Below are positions 8,073 to 17,512 of a stretch of DNA of 64,000 nt, piece by piece. A program made the translations under genes and the position numbers. The notes under the pieces are model-generated. The model did no database searches. It saw only the letters and a program-made list of their open reading frames with translations, and was not told where the DNA came from. Numbering within the stretch: the stretch's first letter is position 1; each line of letters begins with the position of its first letter. This DNA is from Desulfonema magnum (GTDB lineage Bacteria > Desulfobacterota > Desulfobacteria > Desulfobacterales > 4be13), in the NCBI RefSeq assembly GCF_017377395.1, contig NZ_CP061800.1, positions 1,922,001-1,986,000 of the forward strand. The letters are read 5' to 3'.

Positions 8073-11054
8073 TCACCGCCTGAACGCGGAACTACGAACT
8101 TTTTTGGATGAGTCGGAAGTTTTCGATCTACTGATATTCACATTTATCCACTTTCTAAGCAGACCTATGCGAAAATCTAACAGACTCCGTAAGTTCATAA
8201 TTATACCTTTTGAAATTAGGCGTTTAATAACATCTGTCGGATATTCATTTTTGTTAAGAGAGCCTGTTTTTAATAATTCTTCTCTGATTGATAAATAAGA
8301 TGGTCTTTCAATCAATCTTACTGATTTGTCATCTGTTTTTAGCCTGTTCGCTAATATTTTCAAAACTGCTTGTTCAGCCTCATCAAACCCATTCCAAATT
8401 TCATATAGGTACCACGCCCTTTCTTTCTGTATAATTATGTTGCTGATTTCATCTACATCCCAAAAATCCAAAGGACGATCATATTTCCAATCCTTTTTCG
8501 ATTCCATCAAATTATAACATGTCGCCTGTAAAAGTCGGGGATTTCCTCCTGTTTTCCTTAGTATGGATTTGATAGCGTGTTCAGTATAAACAGATTCTCC
8601 ATTGACTTTCGATTTTATATTAAAGAAAGCCTGGGCTTCGTCTTTATCCAGAGGAGTAAATTCCTTTGAATCCGACGAGCCTGACATGCTAATAAGATTC
8701 TTCCAGTTATCATCATCTTCAATTTGTATCTCTTTCAAACTCTTTCTTCCGCAAACAACTATATTGACATTCTCTTTTCTTTTAAGTAAGTTGTGTAATG
8801 ATTTCAAAAAATTTTCTAACCATTTGCCCCCCCAGTCAGAGATATCTTTTATAAGATCATCAACATCATCAACAAATAAGACAACGGGTTTATTCATTTT
8901 GATTTTACGATCTAATTCCCTATTGAAGATAGCTAAGAAATTATGATTATCCAGTGTTTCAGTCTTACTCGAGTCAGAAAAGAAGAGCATATAATTATCA
9001 GATTTAACTTTTTTAGAATAATTCTCAATAGTATCTAATCGTTCTGTTCTAGTGAGAATGATTATCATATAGTTTTCCTTTTCTTTTTGCTGAAAATTAA
9101 ACATAAATGATGTTTTCCCGGTACCCGGAAGTCCATATAAATTTAATACGTTGTTAGATTTGCTTTTCATCTTTTCTTTTACAAAATCAACAAAATTTTT
9201 TCTATCACAAAAAACTTTTGGAAGCAGCTTCAGACAAAAATTATCGCCGTAAGGATTATGTATCTCGTCTATCGGAAGGAATTTTACTACAATATCTTCA
9301 AATTCTTGCTTTGATTCACGCGGCTCTCCCTGATTCTTATCAATACTATAATCAATAAAGTCTATAAAAAACTTGATTAACTTTATCTTTATATATCTAT
9401 TTTTATTATTAATTTTTCCATGTCGAGCATAAAGTTTTATCGGTATCAAACCTATGCCGGGGCGTTTTATTTCTATATTACCAAATTCATCCTCCTGAGC
9501 ATCAGGTAATATTTCAGGTGTCGGATATATACTCAGAATATTATGGTAAGCAGATGGAGCAAAATGACTATCCTTATCAAGCTCTATCCAGATTGCAATA
9601 TTCCATGCCGGGCTTGCCCCTTTATTTACCAAACGAATTGGCAATGTTATATGTCCACTCTTGCCGTGTCCGTTCTTTTCCGAATAAAAAACTTCTTTTT
9701 CATCCAAGAGCATAATACCTATATCTGCTTCTCTTGATTTGACAGTAGTATTTTTCTGAATTCTATCCTCGATAGCTTTAAGAACATTTCTATATATTCT
9801 GTAATTACGGTTTTCCCTATCCCTGTTTGGGCATTGTTCGACAAATTCTCTGATTTTTGTCAAAAACATTCTGTCATGACTCCGAAAAGCAACCTTAAAC
9901 GAATTGTAAACTTTTGAATACAAATCTAACAGCTCTTTGTACATAGGAATATATGAAGGTACATCTTTTATTGACTTCACTGTATTCTTGAGAACAGTAT
10001 CAACATTCTCATCTTTCACTCTCAGCAATTCTATATATGATTTATATACATTATGTTTAATTTCAGTATGTTCAACTTTATTTTCCAAAGTATTCAGACC
10101 ATATTCAATGCGGCTGAAAGTATTTATCAAACCCTGTTTGTTTTTTTCAAATATATCCATAATAATAGCAATATCTTCAAAAAAATTAGACTCATATTTT
10201 TTTTCCTGTTTAATGGAATGTAATATCATATTGGCAATACCATGTTGGGTAGCAGTTAAGCTTAACAGCTCAGGGTCTTCTTTAAATATCGAAACAAGAT
10301 ATTCTTTTCTTAACTCAAACTTTTTATCATTAAATTCTCTTTTAGTTAAATATTTATACCTATTCAGATTTCTTTCTATACTCTTCTCATACTTTTCATA
10401 TGCAAATTCAGAAGTATTTGAAAATATTCGATCCTGCTGTTCTTGACGGACTTTGGAAATTCCTTTTAGTTTCTGAAAGACCTCTTTTAAAGCTTTTTTC
10501 CCTTCACCTATCTGATTATTATCAATATGTTTTCCAGCCTCTTCAAGCCCTGCAGATGCTTTTCTTTCTAATTTCTTTAATTCCCGCTGTGTTTTCATTT
10601 CTCCATAACTATCAAAAAGCTTCTTGGAAAAATAGAAAAAAATCACTATTATTATTAAAAGAAGAAAAATGGCTATATAAAATTTATTATATGAAATGGC
10701 AGAATCAACAGAATCAACAGAGGGACTTTCTTTTACAAGAATCATTTTCCTGAATTCTGTTAGAACATTCTCTTCTTCCTCCCAAAAAGCAACCATCTGA
10801 ATATTGAATTTATCTCCCATAGGCTGGTCATAGTCCCATATATACATCCCCCTTCTTTTAATTGTTTTGGCATCCTGTCTTTTTTCTGATTTTGAAGGAT
10901 AGTCTGTAATTCTTGCCTTAACTCGAATCGAAGGATCTGTGATGATTGTTGTGTCCTTAAAAAGTCGGGCTTTAATTCTTATCGGCTCTCCGGCAAAATG
11001 CGAATCTGAAAGTTCAAGCATCTCAATAGAGTACAAATCAAACATCTTGGACAA
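8073..11054 (-). CDS. membrane P-loop (STAND-like) ATPase, 3' part of an IS-split VWA-ATPase gene
   Basis: This 993-codon frame opens at a TTG, but the reading frame continues upstream to the IS at 11074, so the visible start is probably not the native one. Order: a beta-rich Ig-like domain (about 1-110), one membrane helix (about 128-146, FLLLIIIVIFFYF), a long charged coiled-coil, a second beta-rich region, then an ATPase with Walker A LYGLPGTGKTSF and Walker B PVVLFVDDVDDL and a helical end. The last residues (VRSSAFRR) are encoded by a MITE arm, so the native C-terminus is lost or altered. The 5' half is the VWA frame at 12603-13385. The topology would place Ig/VWA outside and the ATPase inside, suited to passing a signal across the membrane. 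Confidence 0.85.
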   Translation of the reverse strand: MSKMFDLYSIEMLELSDSHFAGEPIRIKARLFKDTTIITDPSIRVKARITDYPSKSEKRQDAKTIKRRGMYIWDYDQPMGDKFNIQMVAFWEEEENVLTEFRKMILVKESPSVDSVDSAISYNKFYIAIFLLLIIIVIFFYFSKKLFDSYGEMKTQRELKKLERKASAGLEEAGKHIDNNQIGEGKKALKEVFQKLKGISKVRQEQQDRIFSNTSEFAYEKYEKSIERNLNRYKYLTKREFNDKKFELRKEYLVSIFKEDPELLSLTATQHGIANMILHSIKQEKKYESNFFEDIAIIMDIFEKNKQGLINTFSRIEYGLNTLENKVEHTEIKHNVYKSYIELLRVKDENVDTVLKNTVKSIKDVPSYIPMYKELLDLYSKVYNSFKVAFRSHDRMFLTKIREFVEQCPNRDRENRNYRIYRNVLKAIEDRIQKNTTVKSREADIGIMLLDEKEVFYSEKNGHGKSGHITLPIRLVNKGASPAWNIAIWIELDKDSHFAPSAYHNILSIYPTPEILPDAQEDEFGNIEIKRPGIGLIPIKLYARHGKINNKNRYIKIKLIKFFIDFIDYSIDKNQGEPRESKQEFEDIVVKFLPIDEIHNPYGDNFCLKLLPKVFCDRKNFVDFVKEKMKSKSNNVLNLYGLPGTGKTSFMFNFQQKEKENYMIIILTRTERLDTIENYSKKVKSDNYMLFFSDSSKTETLDNHNFLAIFNRELDRKIKMNKPVVLFVDDVDDLIKDISDWGGKWLENFLKSLHNLLKRKENVNIVVCGRKSLKEIQIEDDDNWKNLISMSGSSDSKEFTPLDKDEAQAFFNIKSKVNGESVYTEHAIKSILRKTGGNPRLLQATCYNLMESKKDWKYDRPLDFWDVDEISNIIIQKERAWYLYEIWNGFDEAEQAVLKILANRLKTDDKSVRLIERPSYLSIREELLKTGSLNKNEYPTDVIKRLISKGIIMNLRSLLDFRIGLLRKWINVNISRSKTSDSSKKVRSSAFRR

Positions 11055-11073
11055 AATGTTATCGTAACTATTT

Positions 11074-12667
11074 TTGACCTTTCTGAAATCACGCTAAAGC
11101 CTTATCCAACGTGTGATTATTGGGAATAATACTCTGAAAATGCTCTTTGAAAATTTTTCGGACGTCAACGAACTTCGGGCAGAGTCTGACTAACTTGTTA
11201 ATGGTCACATTTCGGAAGCGTCGGAGCTTCCTCAGATTCTGCTTCATCATATTGACGACGAGGTATGCGATGACTTTGACGCCGACGCAGGCATGAGCCC
11301 CCTTCCGATCTCGGAGATGCATTGCTCCCAGTTCGAGAGTGTCTTTGAGGAGCTTCCGGAATTCTTCGATGCGATGATGGAAGGCGAAGGCATGCAGTGC
11401 CTCGCTGCTACGCAGAGGTCGTCCTGCTATAATAAGGTAGCTGACCGCCCGTTTCCCCTTCGGAATATAGAAGACGAGAATAACCTCGCCGAAGGTTTCG
11501 CTTACTGCTTCGGTTCGATACACCGGCTGTCCGTCTGTTCCCCATCCGGGAGTAAGACGATCTTTGAAATTTTTCCGCCACTGGCCGGCCTTCCGGATTT
11601 CTCCGTCAATTTCAAAGACGTAGTTGTCCTTGCCGCGGAAAATTCCGGTAAGAGTCAGTAAGAGTGCGGGATCGGACGATTCGGCATCTTCGTTCGCAAG
11701 GCCGGTGTCTGTAGCTGACGCATCCGATTCGGACGAGGCTTCTTCCGAACATTCACCGCGGCAGAATGCCGCGATATCCTGAGAAAAATATGCCGCATCA
11801 CCTGTAGTTCCGAGGCGGCTGATGTCAATGCCCGCGGCTTCGAATTTTGCTTCGGCGGCTTTCAGCATCTCCTCATATATCTCAGGCTTGGTTTTAAGCC
11901 CCCTGCCCTGTTTGGAGACTATCCGCACGTCGAGAGGGAGAATAATGTCGCCGATTACCAGAATCAGAGCGATCACGTTCTGCCCGTTCGCCACGCGTTT
12001 AAGCTGGCCGCTCCACCATTTCCATACATAGCCGAGTTCCGTGGCAATACGGGCAATCACGGAGTCATCGACTGCCATAATCAGTCCGTCCCGGCTTTTT
12101 GTGGCATCGCTCATGGTGAGCCTCTCCCGCAGGAGAGGAACAGCGATGCTGTAAAGGTGATTCTGCAGGAACTTACGCCAGCAGTAAACACTGACGTTTT
12201 TAACACGGTCATAGGTGGCGGTTTTCGGGAGTCCGAGCACCTGCATAACCTGGTAAACATTGTCCGCTCCGAGAAATACCGCCATGCTGATGAGAAGAAG
12301 GGTTTCCATATCCTCATCAGGCATCCGGCGGAAATACGGGCGGAGTATTTTTCCGAACTCCTCGGCGGCACGAAGCATTTCTTCGGTAAAATGTTCCTCA
12401 GCGGTTTTCGTTGTCATAATAAGAACCTCCTTATAATATCGGCACCCGGAATCAGGGCGGTCAGAGGCTCGGACATATATTTCCGAACCGTATATTTGTA
12501 CAGTATATCACGAAGTCCGTCGTATGCCAAGAAAAATTTTAAATCCGAGTGTCTGACTACAGATTCGCATTCTTAAAATATAAGCTGGTTTCAAACGCAT
12601 TTTCATGAGATTAATTTATGTAAACTCAATATAAACAGCATGTTAATTTCAATACTGGAAAGGTCAA
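11074..12667. mobile_element. IS4-superfamily element splitting the VWA-ATPase gene
   Basis: 1594 bp. Ends are TTGACCTTTC at 11074 and its complement GAAAGGTCAA ending at 12667; similarity fades further inward. Flanks 11069-11073 and 12668-12672 are both TATTT, a 5-bp target duplication. Removing the element plus one TATTT joins ALKN to SYDNILSKM in a single frame, which fixes the boundaries. Confidence 0.85.
11089..12417 (-). CDS. DDE transposase (IS4 superfamily, IS701-like)
   Basis: 442 residues, ATG at 12417 with AAGGAGGTT upstream. Probable catalytic residues: Asp in MAVDDSVIARI, Asp in TTGDAAYFSQ, Glu in HHRIEEFRKLLKD. A Ser/Asp/Glu-rich insertion (GECSEEASSESDASATD) interrupts the core before the LTLTGIFRGKDNYVFE segment. 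The subfamily is uncertain; the DDE fold call is firm. Confidence 0.85.
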   Translation of the reverse strand: MTTKTAEEHFTEEMLRAAEEFGKILRPYFRRMPDEDMETLLLISMAVFLGADNVYQVMQVLGLPKTATYDRVKNVSVYCWRKFLQNHLYSIAVPLLRERLTMSDATKSRDGLIMAVDDSVIARIATELGYVWKWWSGQLKRVANGQNVIALILVIGDIILPLDVRIVSKQGRGLKTKPEIYEEMLKAAEAKFEAAGIDISRLGTTGDAAYFSQDIAAFCRGECSEEASSESDASATDTGLANEDAESSDPALLLTLTGIFRGKDNYVFEIDGEIRKAGQWRKNFKDRLTPGWGTDGQPVYRTEAVSETFGEVILVFYIPKGKRAVSYLIIAGRPLRSSEALHAFAFHHRIEEFRKLLKDTLELGAMHLRDRKGAHACVGVKVIAYLVVNMMKQNLRKLRRFRNVTINKLVRLCPKFVDVRKIFKEHFQSIIPNNHTLDKALA

Positions 12668-13385
12668 TATTTTTTAAGGCATTGAATTCCGATCGGCCGA
12701 CAGAATAAAACAAGCCGCCTGTGTCATGTGCAAATTTTTTCCATTCCCTTTCATCTTCCAATCGCTGCATTTTATCTCTCTGTCTTTCTATACATAGTAC
12801 ATTTACAGCGCATCCTTTCCTTTTGAATTCACTCATGATAGGAATCAGTTTGTTTCTTATCAGATTTTGCCTTACTTTTTCAATTTCGCTCCTATTTTCA
12901 CTGTATTGCTCAAACTCTTTGGTTGAATGATAAAGTTGCCCATCTGTAATCAGGAATATTTGAGGAATATGAGTCCCGCTAAAACTGTCTGCTTCTATAA
13001 ATTCCTTATGTGCTAATTCAAACGCAGGAGCAAAAAGTGTATATTGGACATCTAACCCCTTTCTTGGCCTTCTTTCAATTTTTTCATTTACGCCTGTCAA
13101 CTTTTGGGTGAGGTAAACATCAGAGGCAAAATGTACAATGCTGATCCTATTTTTCTGAGACATATTATATTTTTTGAGAAATTCAACAATATAATCTATC
13201 GCCTCTTTTTCAAGGTTTTCAGGATAAGAATTCCTCATACTTCTTGAACTGTCAAGAAGGAGGATTAAATCAGTACCTATCTCCGCATGAGGGTTTGTTT
13301 GACAAAAAGCCGATGAAACCCCCAGACCACCGGTGATTATAAAAATCGCAACACTATAGCAAATAAAACAAATTAACCTTTTCAT
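12603..13385 (-). CDS. secreted VWA domain, 5' part of the IS-split VWA-ATPase gene
   Basis: 260 codons: signal peptide or anchor (about 5-28), then a von Willebrand A domain with a complete MIDAS start, DSSRS (Asp45, Ser47, Ser49), and core strands such as IPQIFLITDGQ. VWA domains bind protein partners through a metal ion. Residues up to about 239 (FNALKN) are native; the last 21 or so are encoded by the IS and end at a TGA inside it. In the uninterrupted gene this domain would be followed directly by SYDNILSKMFDLYS and the Ig-TM-ATPase parts, giving 1237 residues. It follows the ribbon-SPOR gene by about 90 bp. Confidence 0.88.
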   Translation of the reverse strand: MKRLICFICYSVAIFIITGGLGVSSAFCQTNPHAEIGTDLILLLDSSRSMRNSYPENLEKEAIDYIVEFLKKYNMSQKNRISIVHFASDVYLTQKLTGVNEKIERRPRKGLDVQYTLFAPAFELAHKEFIEADSFSGTHIPQIFLITDGQLYHSTKEFEQYSENRSEIEKVRQNLIRNKLIPIMSEFKRKGCAVNVLCIERQRDKMQRLEDEREWKKFAHDTGGLFYSVGRSEFNALKNIDLSSIEINMLFILSLHKLIS

Positions 13386-13475
13386 ATTTAATTACCCATT
13401 ATCAAGTGTTCTGAAGCTTCCTTCTGAGATGTCTGAAAGACAGCATCTCTCCATTTCCAAGTATCTGTGCAAGCT

Positions 13476-14558
13476 CTAATATCTCTTTTCAATCTCAGCC
13501 CAAATCTTAACCCGATTCTCATCAAGCAAAAACTCTTTGATTTCTTTAATAAAAAATTGATTTCCTGCTTGGATGCTTCCGATTATATCAATCCTTCTCA
13601 AGTCTTTATAATAAGTCCTTACAGTTCTCGGAGGCGATTTTCTGATATTATATACTCGGTCTTCTCTGGTAAATTTATATTCAGTTTCTATCTTAGGATA
13701 TCCTTCTATATTACCAAAAATTTTCTTATGATTTCTATCATACGCCCCGATAAAAACCCATCCTGCTTTTTCATCTTTATTGTCAGTAATAACAGTGTAT
13801 TCAGAATCCCCCGTTAAGATTGATCTGATAAAAACGTCATCGGGTATCTCCATTTCCTGGATAGCTTTTTCTTTTAATAAGTTAGCCGACTCTTTTGAAT
13901 AAAATTCTCCAATATAAATTCGCCAGTACCTTCCGTCAAAATATTTTCCCTCTCCATAGTCGTTACAATATTGATTATGTAATTCAGATGATAAGCAGGA
14001 AATAAAGAGTTCTGGATACCGGGCTTTGATTCTTTCAATTTCTTTTCGGGCCAAGTCTTCATTATTGTAGGAACCAATAATAACAGCCCAATCTCCTAGC
14101 TCCAGTTGCGATAGAAATTCTGCCACAGGCTTGTCTGATACAGAATCATCAGCTTTGAAAACAGGGTGGGGAATCTTAATGGAACCGTCCTCTCTCATTC
14201 CCGATTCATTGACAGCCTTATTATTTTTTTTCTTAGGTATAGTTGTTCTTGATTCTTTTATTTTTTTTGTTGGCGGTGTTGAATCATACGAATCATCATT
14301 CGCATTAAAAATTATATAAAATCCTGGAATAAAGATCAGCAGCAATACACATCCTATAACAATCCACCAGATTTTATTAATATTTTTTATAGATGCTCTA
14401 AATCTGGATATGGACTCCCTATCCAGATGAATCGTTTTTTTTCTTAAAGGCTTACCCGTGTTAGGGCAAAAGTCTGTTCCTTCCGGGTGAAATCCTTCGG
14501 AACAATATGGGCAGCGAATACGATGAGGTGTTTGTTTTTGGGTCATCTGCTGTTTCAT
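13476..14558 (-). CDS. zinc-ribbon, single-TM protein with SPOR-like periplasmic domain
   Basis: 360 residues. Near the N-terminus is a zinc-ribbon-like motif, CPYCSEGFHPEGTDFCPNTG, followed by a basic stretch and one membrane helix (about 62-83). A polar linker leads to a segment (about 145-245, WAVIIGSYNNEDLARKEIERIKARYP) resembling SPOR domains, which bind denuded peptidoglycan, and then a possible SH3-like end. Predicted topology is ribbon in the cytoplasm and SPOR part in the periplasm. The ribbon is nearly the same as that of the protein at 17471-17965, implying a shared docking partner. The SPOR assignment is by pattern only. Confidence 0.75.
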   Translation of the reverse strand: MKQQMTQKQTPHRIRCPYCSEGFHPEGTDFCPNTGKPLRKKTIHLDRESISRFRASIKNINKIWWIVIGCVLLLIFIPGFYIIFNANDDSYDSTPPTKKIKESRTTIPKKKNNKAVNESGMREDGSIKIPHPVFKADDSVSDKPVAEFLSQLELGDWAVIIGSYNNEDLARKEIERIKARYPELFISCLSSELHNQYCNDYGEGKYFDGRYWRIYIGEFYSKESANLLKEKAIQEMEIPDDVFIRSILTGDSEYTVITDNKDEKAGWVFIGAYDRNHKKIFGNIEGYPKIETEYKFTREDRVYNIRKSPPRTVRTYYKDLRRIDIIGSIQAGNQFFIKEIKEFLLDENRVKIWAEIEKRY

Positions 14559-14563
14559 GTTAT

Positions 14564-14637
14564 CTACACGGATTAGGGATAAGAAGAGGATTTCTTCACT
14601 TTTCTTTTAATCCTTTTCTTATCCCTAATCCGTGTAG
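14564..14637. repeat. palindromic intergenic repeat, 21-bp perfect arms
   Basis: Arms CTACACGGATTAGGGATAAGA (14564-14584; its final 20 bases pair with TCTTATCCCTAATCCGTGTA at 14617-14636) enclose about 32 bp. It lies between the caspase-like and ribbon-SPOR genes. A diverged single arm is found near 49908-49926. It could fold as a hairpin in the mRNA. Confidence 0.75.
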
Positions 14638-14698
14638 CGATGCTTCCCGCCGGATGGATAAATCCAGCAGCAAATTGATAAGAAATATACTACGGATT

Positions 14699-15760
14699 TC
14701 AATACAATGTTCTTACATCTTTCCCTGATTGGTCTTTGATAAAACCGGAATCAGAAGGAGCAGCACTATTCCAATCCGGCGAAGACATTCCCGGCGGAAA
14801 TCTGTTATTCCAAATCTCAACAGTTATCTTTATATTTGGGAATATTTCATCCCAGTTCGGAGGCGTAATGTTTGCAATGGTTGGAAATATTTTATTCCAG
14901 CTCGGGAAGCCCCCTTCTATTTTTAATTTAGGTGGAATCCAAACCACCGCAGGCGGAAAAGTCTCAGTTTTCTGAGGCCGCTTTCCTAAAGAAGTAACAT
15001 TCACCTCAGCCTGGGGATGCTGCTCCCATTGCTTACCACGCTTATCTGTTACATGGATGACAGACTGAACATTTTCCATAATGGTATGCCAGCTTGGAGC
15101 AGATGTGGCGAGATTTTTGTGCAGGCTGGTGAGAAAAGCATGGGTAAATTTGCCTCCGTATTGAGAACTTGTCCAGGAATATTCCCCGGGTACGGAACCG
15201 GATGCAATGATATGACCTCTGTATTTTAAAAAGAGCTTCTGATAGTTTTCAGCTTTCGGTCTGGCCGTACCAAAATTCTGGCTGAAAATAGAATCGCTGT
15301 AACTGTTACATGAATCTGACATGGCGATAAAGAAACGTGGATTTTTCTCTCGAAGCTTGGAAACGATATCATCTAAATCCAACCTCCGATCCAGGGCCAG
15401 ATAAGGCCATCTCGATTCTTTGTTTCTTGTACGACCACCATGACCAGAATAATGAAATACTGCCACATCATCCGACCCAAGGGATAATATGTCTAAAGCA
15501 TTAAGCACATTGCTTTTATTCAGACGATTTCCGTAGCAAGTATCAAGATTTAATCTCATGCCTGTATGATTGGAAACAGAGTTATACAGCTCTGTCACCT
15601 TGAGCAAATCTTTCTCAGTGCCTTTACCGACTGAGCGATCATTGGTGTCTGCGGCGATCACAACATGAAGTGTGGCACTGAGAGACAAATTCGGAAAAAC
15701 AGCAATCAATGTAACCATCACAAGAGATAAATAAAATCCCTTCCATTTTTTATGAAACAT
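14699..15760 (-). CDS. secreted caspase-like peptidase (C14 type)
   Basis: Start set at the ATG at 15760 (GGAGCT upstream) rather than farther upstream, because this begins a clean signal peptide (MFHKKWKGFYLSLVMVTLI, ending near Ala29) and avoids overlap with the previous gene. The caspase fold is clear: His107 in FHYSGHGG and Cys151 in AMSDSCNSYSD. The roughly 353-residue protein has a proline- and tryptophan-rich C-terminal tail with three similar units (FPSWNKIFP, PPNWDEIFP, SPDWNSAAP). Caspase-like enzymes cut after Arg/Lys or Asp; here it would act in the periplasm. Neighbours are a lipoprotein and ribbon proteins of the same cluster. Confidence 0.87.
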   Translation of the reverse strand: MFHKKWKGFYLSLVMVTLIAVFPNLSLSATLHVVIAADTNDRSVGKGTEKDLLKVTELYNSVSNHTGMRLNLDTCYGNRLNKSNVLNALDILSLGSDDVAVFHYSGHGGRTRNKESRWPYLALDRRLDLDDIVSKLREKNPRFFIAMSDSCNSYSDSIFSQNFGTARPKAENYQKLFLKYRGHIIASGSVPGEYSWTSSQYGGKFTHAFLTSLHKNLATSAPSWHTIMENVQSVIHVTDKRGKQWEQHPQAEVNVTSLGKRPQKTETFPPAVVWIPPKLKIEGGFPSWNKIFPTIANITPPNWDEIFPNIKITVEIWNNRFPPGMSSPDWNSAAPSDSGFIKDQSGKDVRTLY

Positions 15761-15797
15761 AATAATAGCTCCTGAATATTTAAGAATATCAATAAAT

Positions 15798-16292
15798 TCA
15801 TTTCGCCAGAGGAAACAAAGAATAAGCAAGTTCGATCAGTTCTTCTCTGACAGGATCGGAATCCTCTATCTTTTCATCATCTCCCTGGGCAAACAGCCAA
15901 AGATCGCAGGAGAATGATAAAAGAATCACGACAGCTTCCCCGCCCTTTATAAATTTCAATCCCACTTCAGGACGAAACTTACACGACTTTTCAATGCCGA
16001 AATGATAGCTGTTCTCATCAAAGATCAATGACTGGATTTTTTTTAGTTGCTCTTCGTTAAGATTTGGCCCCTGTTTTGAAATGGGAAATCCGGCTAATGC
16101 TTCTGATGAGGCTTTTTCTTGTTCGGCATTTACCCGGAAACTTTCCACACGCTCAGGGGCAGCAATTACAGAGATCATTTGGTCTCCGAGGAAATCTTTG
16201 ACATCTGGTGGAACTTTGACTGTCGTCTGTATGGGAAGCGAGCAGGCCGCCACCATGAATAATACACCTAAGCCAATAAAATATTTAAACAT
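15798..16292 (-). CDS. small lipoprotein
   Basis: 164 residues with a lipoprotein signal peptide and lipobox VAAC near residue 17, RBS AGGAGG upstream. The body has no recognised domain; it includes KSCKFRPEVGLKFIKGG and VVILLSFSCDLW, consistent with a small mixed alpha/beta periplasmic fold with paired cysteines. It ends 37 bp before the caspase-like gene, probably co-transcribed. Confidence 0.8.
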   Translation of the reverse strand: MFKYFIGLGVLFMVAACSLPIQTTVKVPPDVKDFLGDQMISVIAAPERVESFRVNAEQEKASSEALAGFPISKQGPNLNEEQLKKIQSLIFDENSYHFGIEKSCKFRPEVGLKFIKGGEAVVILLSFSCDLWLFAQGDDEKIEDSDPVREELIELAYSLFPLAK

Positions 16293-16324
16293 TTGTTTAT
16301 CCTCCTAAAAAAGAATTTATTGTT

Positions 16325-16440
16325 TTGGGAATGCCTCGGCACCCGGCAATGAATTGCCGGGCTATTTTTCTGCCTCACCCCCGGCAATGAATTGTCGGGC
16401 TATTTTCTGCCGTCCCTCCGGGACTAAAATCGCTCCCCCA
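16325..16440. repeat. dispersed CCCGGCAATnnATTGCCGGG repeat
   Basis: Two units of CCCGGCAATGAATTG(C/T)CGGGCTATTTT, then GTCCCTCCGGGACTAAAAT. Similar material occurs at 17436-17512 and 49680-49860. These are REP-like palindromes between genes; no coding. Confidence 0.7.
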
Positions 16441-16465
16441 AGTTGTTAATGCGTCCAATTATGTT

Positions 16466-17407
16466 TTACATCCCCTTACTATAATAATACTGGAGATGCC
16501 TTCTTGAAACTTCTTGTAATACCCCTTCCTGGCTAAGTTTATCCAAGTTTTGATTGAATTTTTCTATCAGCGACTTTCCATTGGGATAGGTTTTGGATAT
16601 AATCAAATGCAGTGTGCTGTCCCCCAGGGATTTGTCAAGGGTGCGAAAATCTTCCTTTGTTTTGAACAGCCCCTGGACAACACTCCATCCCACAAGCTCA
16701 TTGATAGGAACAATATCAACCTTTTTATCTTTCAACATGGTGAAACAGGTTTGCATATCCTTGGGTCTTTTAAGGGTTATCAAGCCTTTGTCCAAGAACT
16801 CCTGAACATCATCAAGATTGTAGCCTTCTGGTTTGCAACAGCTTAGTCCTTTCAAATCTTCTGCCTCAGCATATTCGACAGATGAATCTTTCCTGACAAA
16901 GCAGCGGGTGAGAATGGTATGTACAGGGTCAGAAAAATAGAAATCTTTCAATCTGTCCGGCTCTTTGACATAAGGAAATGTCGCTGTAAACTTTCCTTTT
17001 TTTGTGGCCTGATAACCATCTTTCCAGTCGCGGAACTTAATTATCGGATCATATCCCATTTCTTTGAATATCAGCGCTGCCATTTCCGTAATCATACCGT
17101 CTTCAGGACATTTTTCATCCGTAAAAGGAGCATATTCATTCCCGGTGACCAGCATAATTTTATTCTCTGACACTTCTGGTATTGTTAGTACCCAACCGAG
17201 CTTTAAAGCACCTTTCTTCATTATCAAATGCCTGTTAGCCTCATAAATATCACGCCACCTGTTAGGATCATTGTAGAACTTTTTAGCAATGCTCCACAGG
17301 TTATCTCCCCGCTTGACAACATACTCACTCGCTGTTGCGGGATGAGCCAGCAGTATCCACACCAGCATAACTATAAAAATTTTTATAAAATCTGACCATG
17401 TTTTCAT
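16466..17407 (-). CDS. LysM plus periplasmic solute-binding (SBP_bac_3-like) protein
   Basis: 313 residues: signal peptide ending at ATA|SEY (about 27), a LysM domain (EYVVKRGDNLWSIAKKFYND, about 28-75) that binds peptidoglycan glycan, then a family-3 extracellular solute-binding domain (about 80-310; MLVTGNEYAPFTDEKCPEDGM, FATFPYVKEPDR-like region, KKVDIVPINELVGW). A LysM-tethered binding protein suggests a ligand sensor held at the cell wall rather than an ABC-transporter subunit; no permease genes are nearby. Confidence 0.85.
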   Translation of the reverse strand: MKTWSDFIKIFIVMLVWILLAHPATASEYVVKRGDNLWSIAKKFYNDPNRWRDIYEANRHLIMKKGALKLGWVLTIPEVSENKIMLVTGNEYAPFTDEKCPEDGMITEMAALIFKEMGYDPIIKFRDWKDGYQATKKGKFTATFPYVKEPDRLKDFYFSDPVHTILTRCFVRKDSSVEYAEAEDLKGLSCCKPEGYNLDDVQEFLDKGLITLKRPKDMQTCFTMLKDKKVDIVPINELVGWSVVQGLFKTKEDFRTLDKSLGDSTLHLIISKTYPNGKSLIEKFNQNLDKLSQEGVLQEVSRRHLQYYYSKGM

Positions 17408-17435
17408 AATGATTAATCCTCCATTAGCTGAACCA

Positions 17436-17512
17436 AGTCCCGGAGGGACGACCGAAAATAGCCCGGCAATTTATTGCCGGGAGGAATTTATTGCCGGGGG
17501 GGAATTTCCGGC
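17436..17512. repeat. dispersed CCCGGCAATTTATTGCCGGG repeat
   Basis: GTCCCGGAGGGACGACCGAAAATAGCCCGGC and a following AATTTATTGCCGGG palindrome, same family as 16325-16440. It overlaps the 3' end of the gene at 17471, whose last residues (SPPAINSSRQ) are therefore repeat-encoded. Confidence 0.7.

Larger units (their letters stand above)
5181..8811. repeat. 892-bp tandem duplication of the 3' end of the ATPase gene
   Basis: Bases 5181-5553 match 7921-8293 (offset 2740) and 7397-7919 match 8289-8811 (offset 892). If the IS at 5554-7396 is removed, the two copies are direct tandem repeats of about 892 bp, each carrying both MITEs plus the end of the ATPase gene. Only a few substitutions separate them, so the duplication is recent. 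The IS entered the left copy afterwards. Confidence 0.88.
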
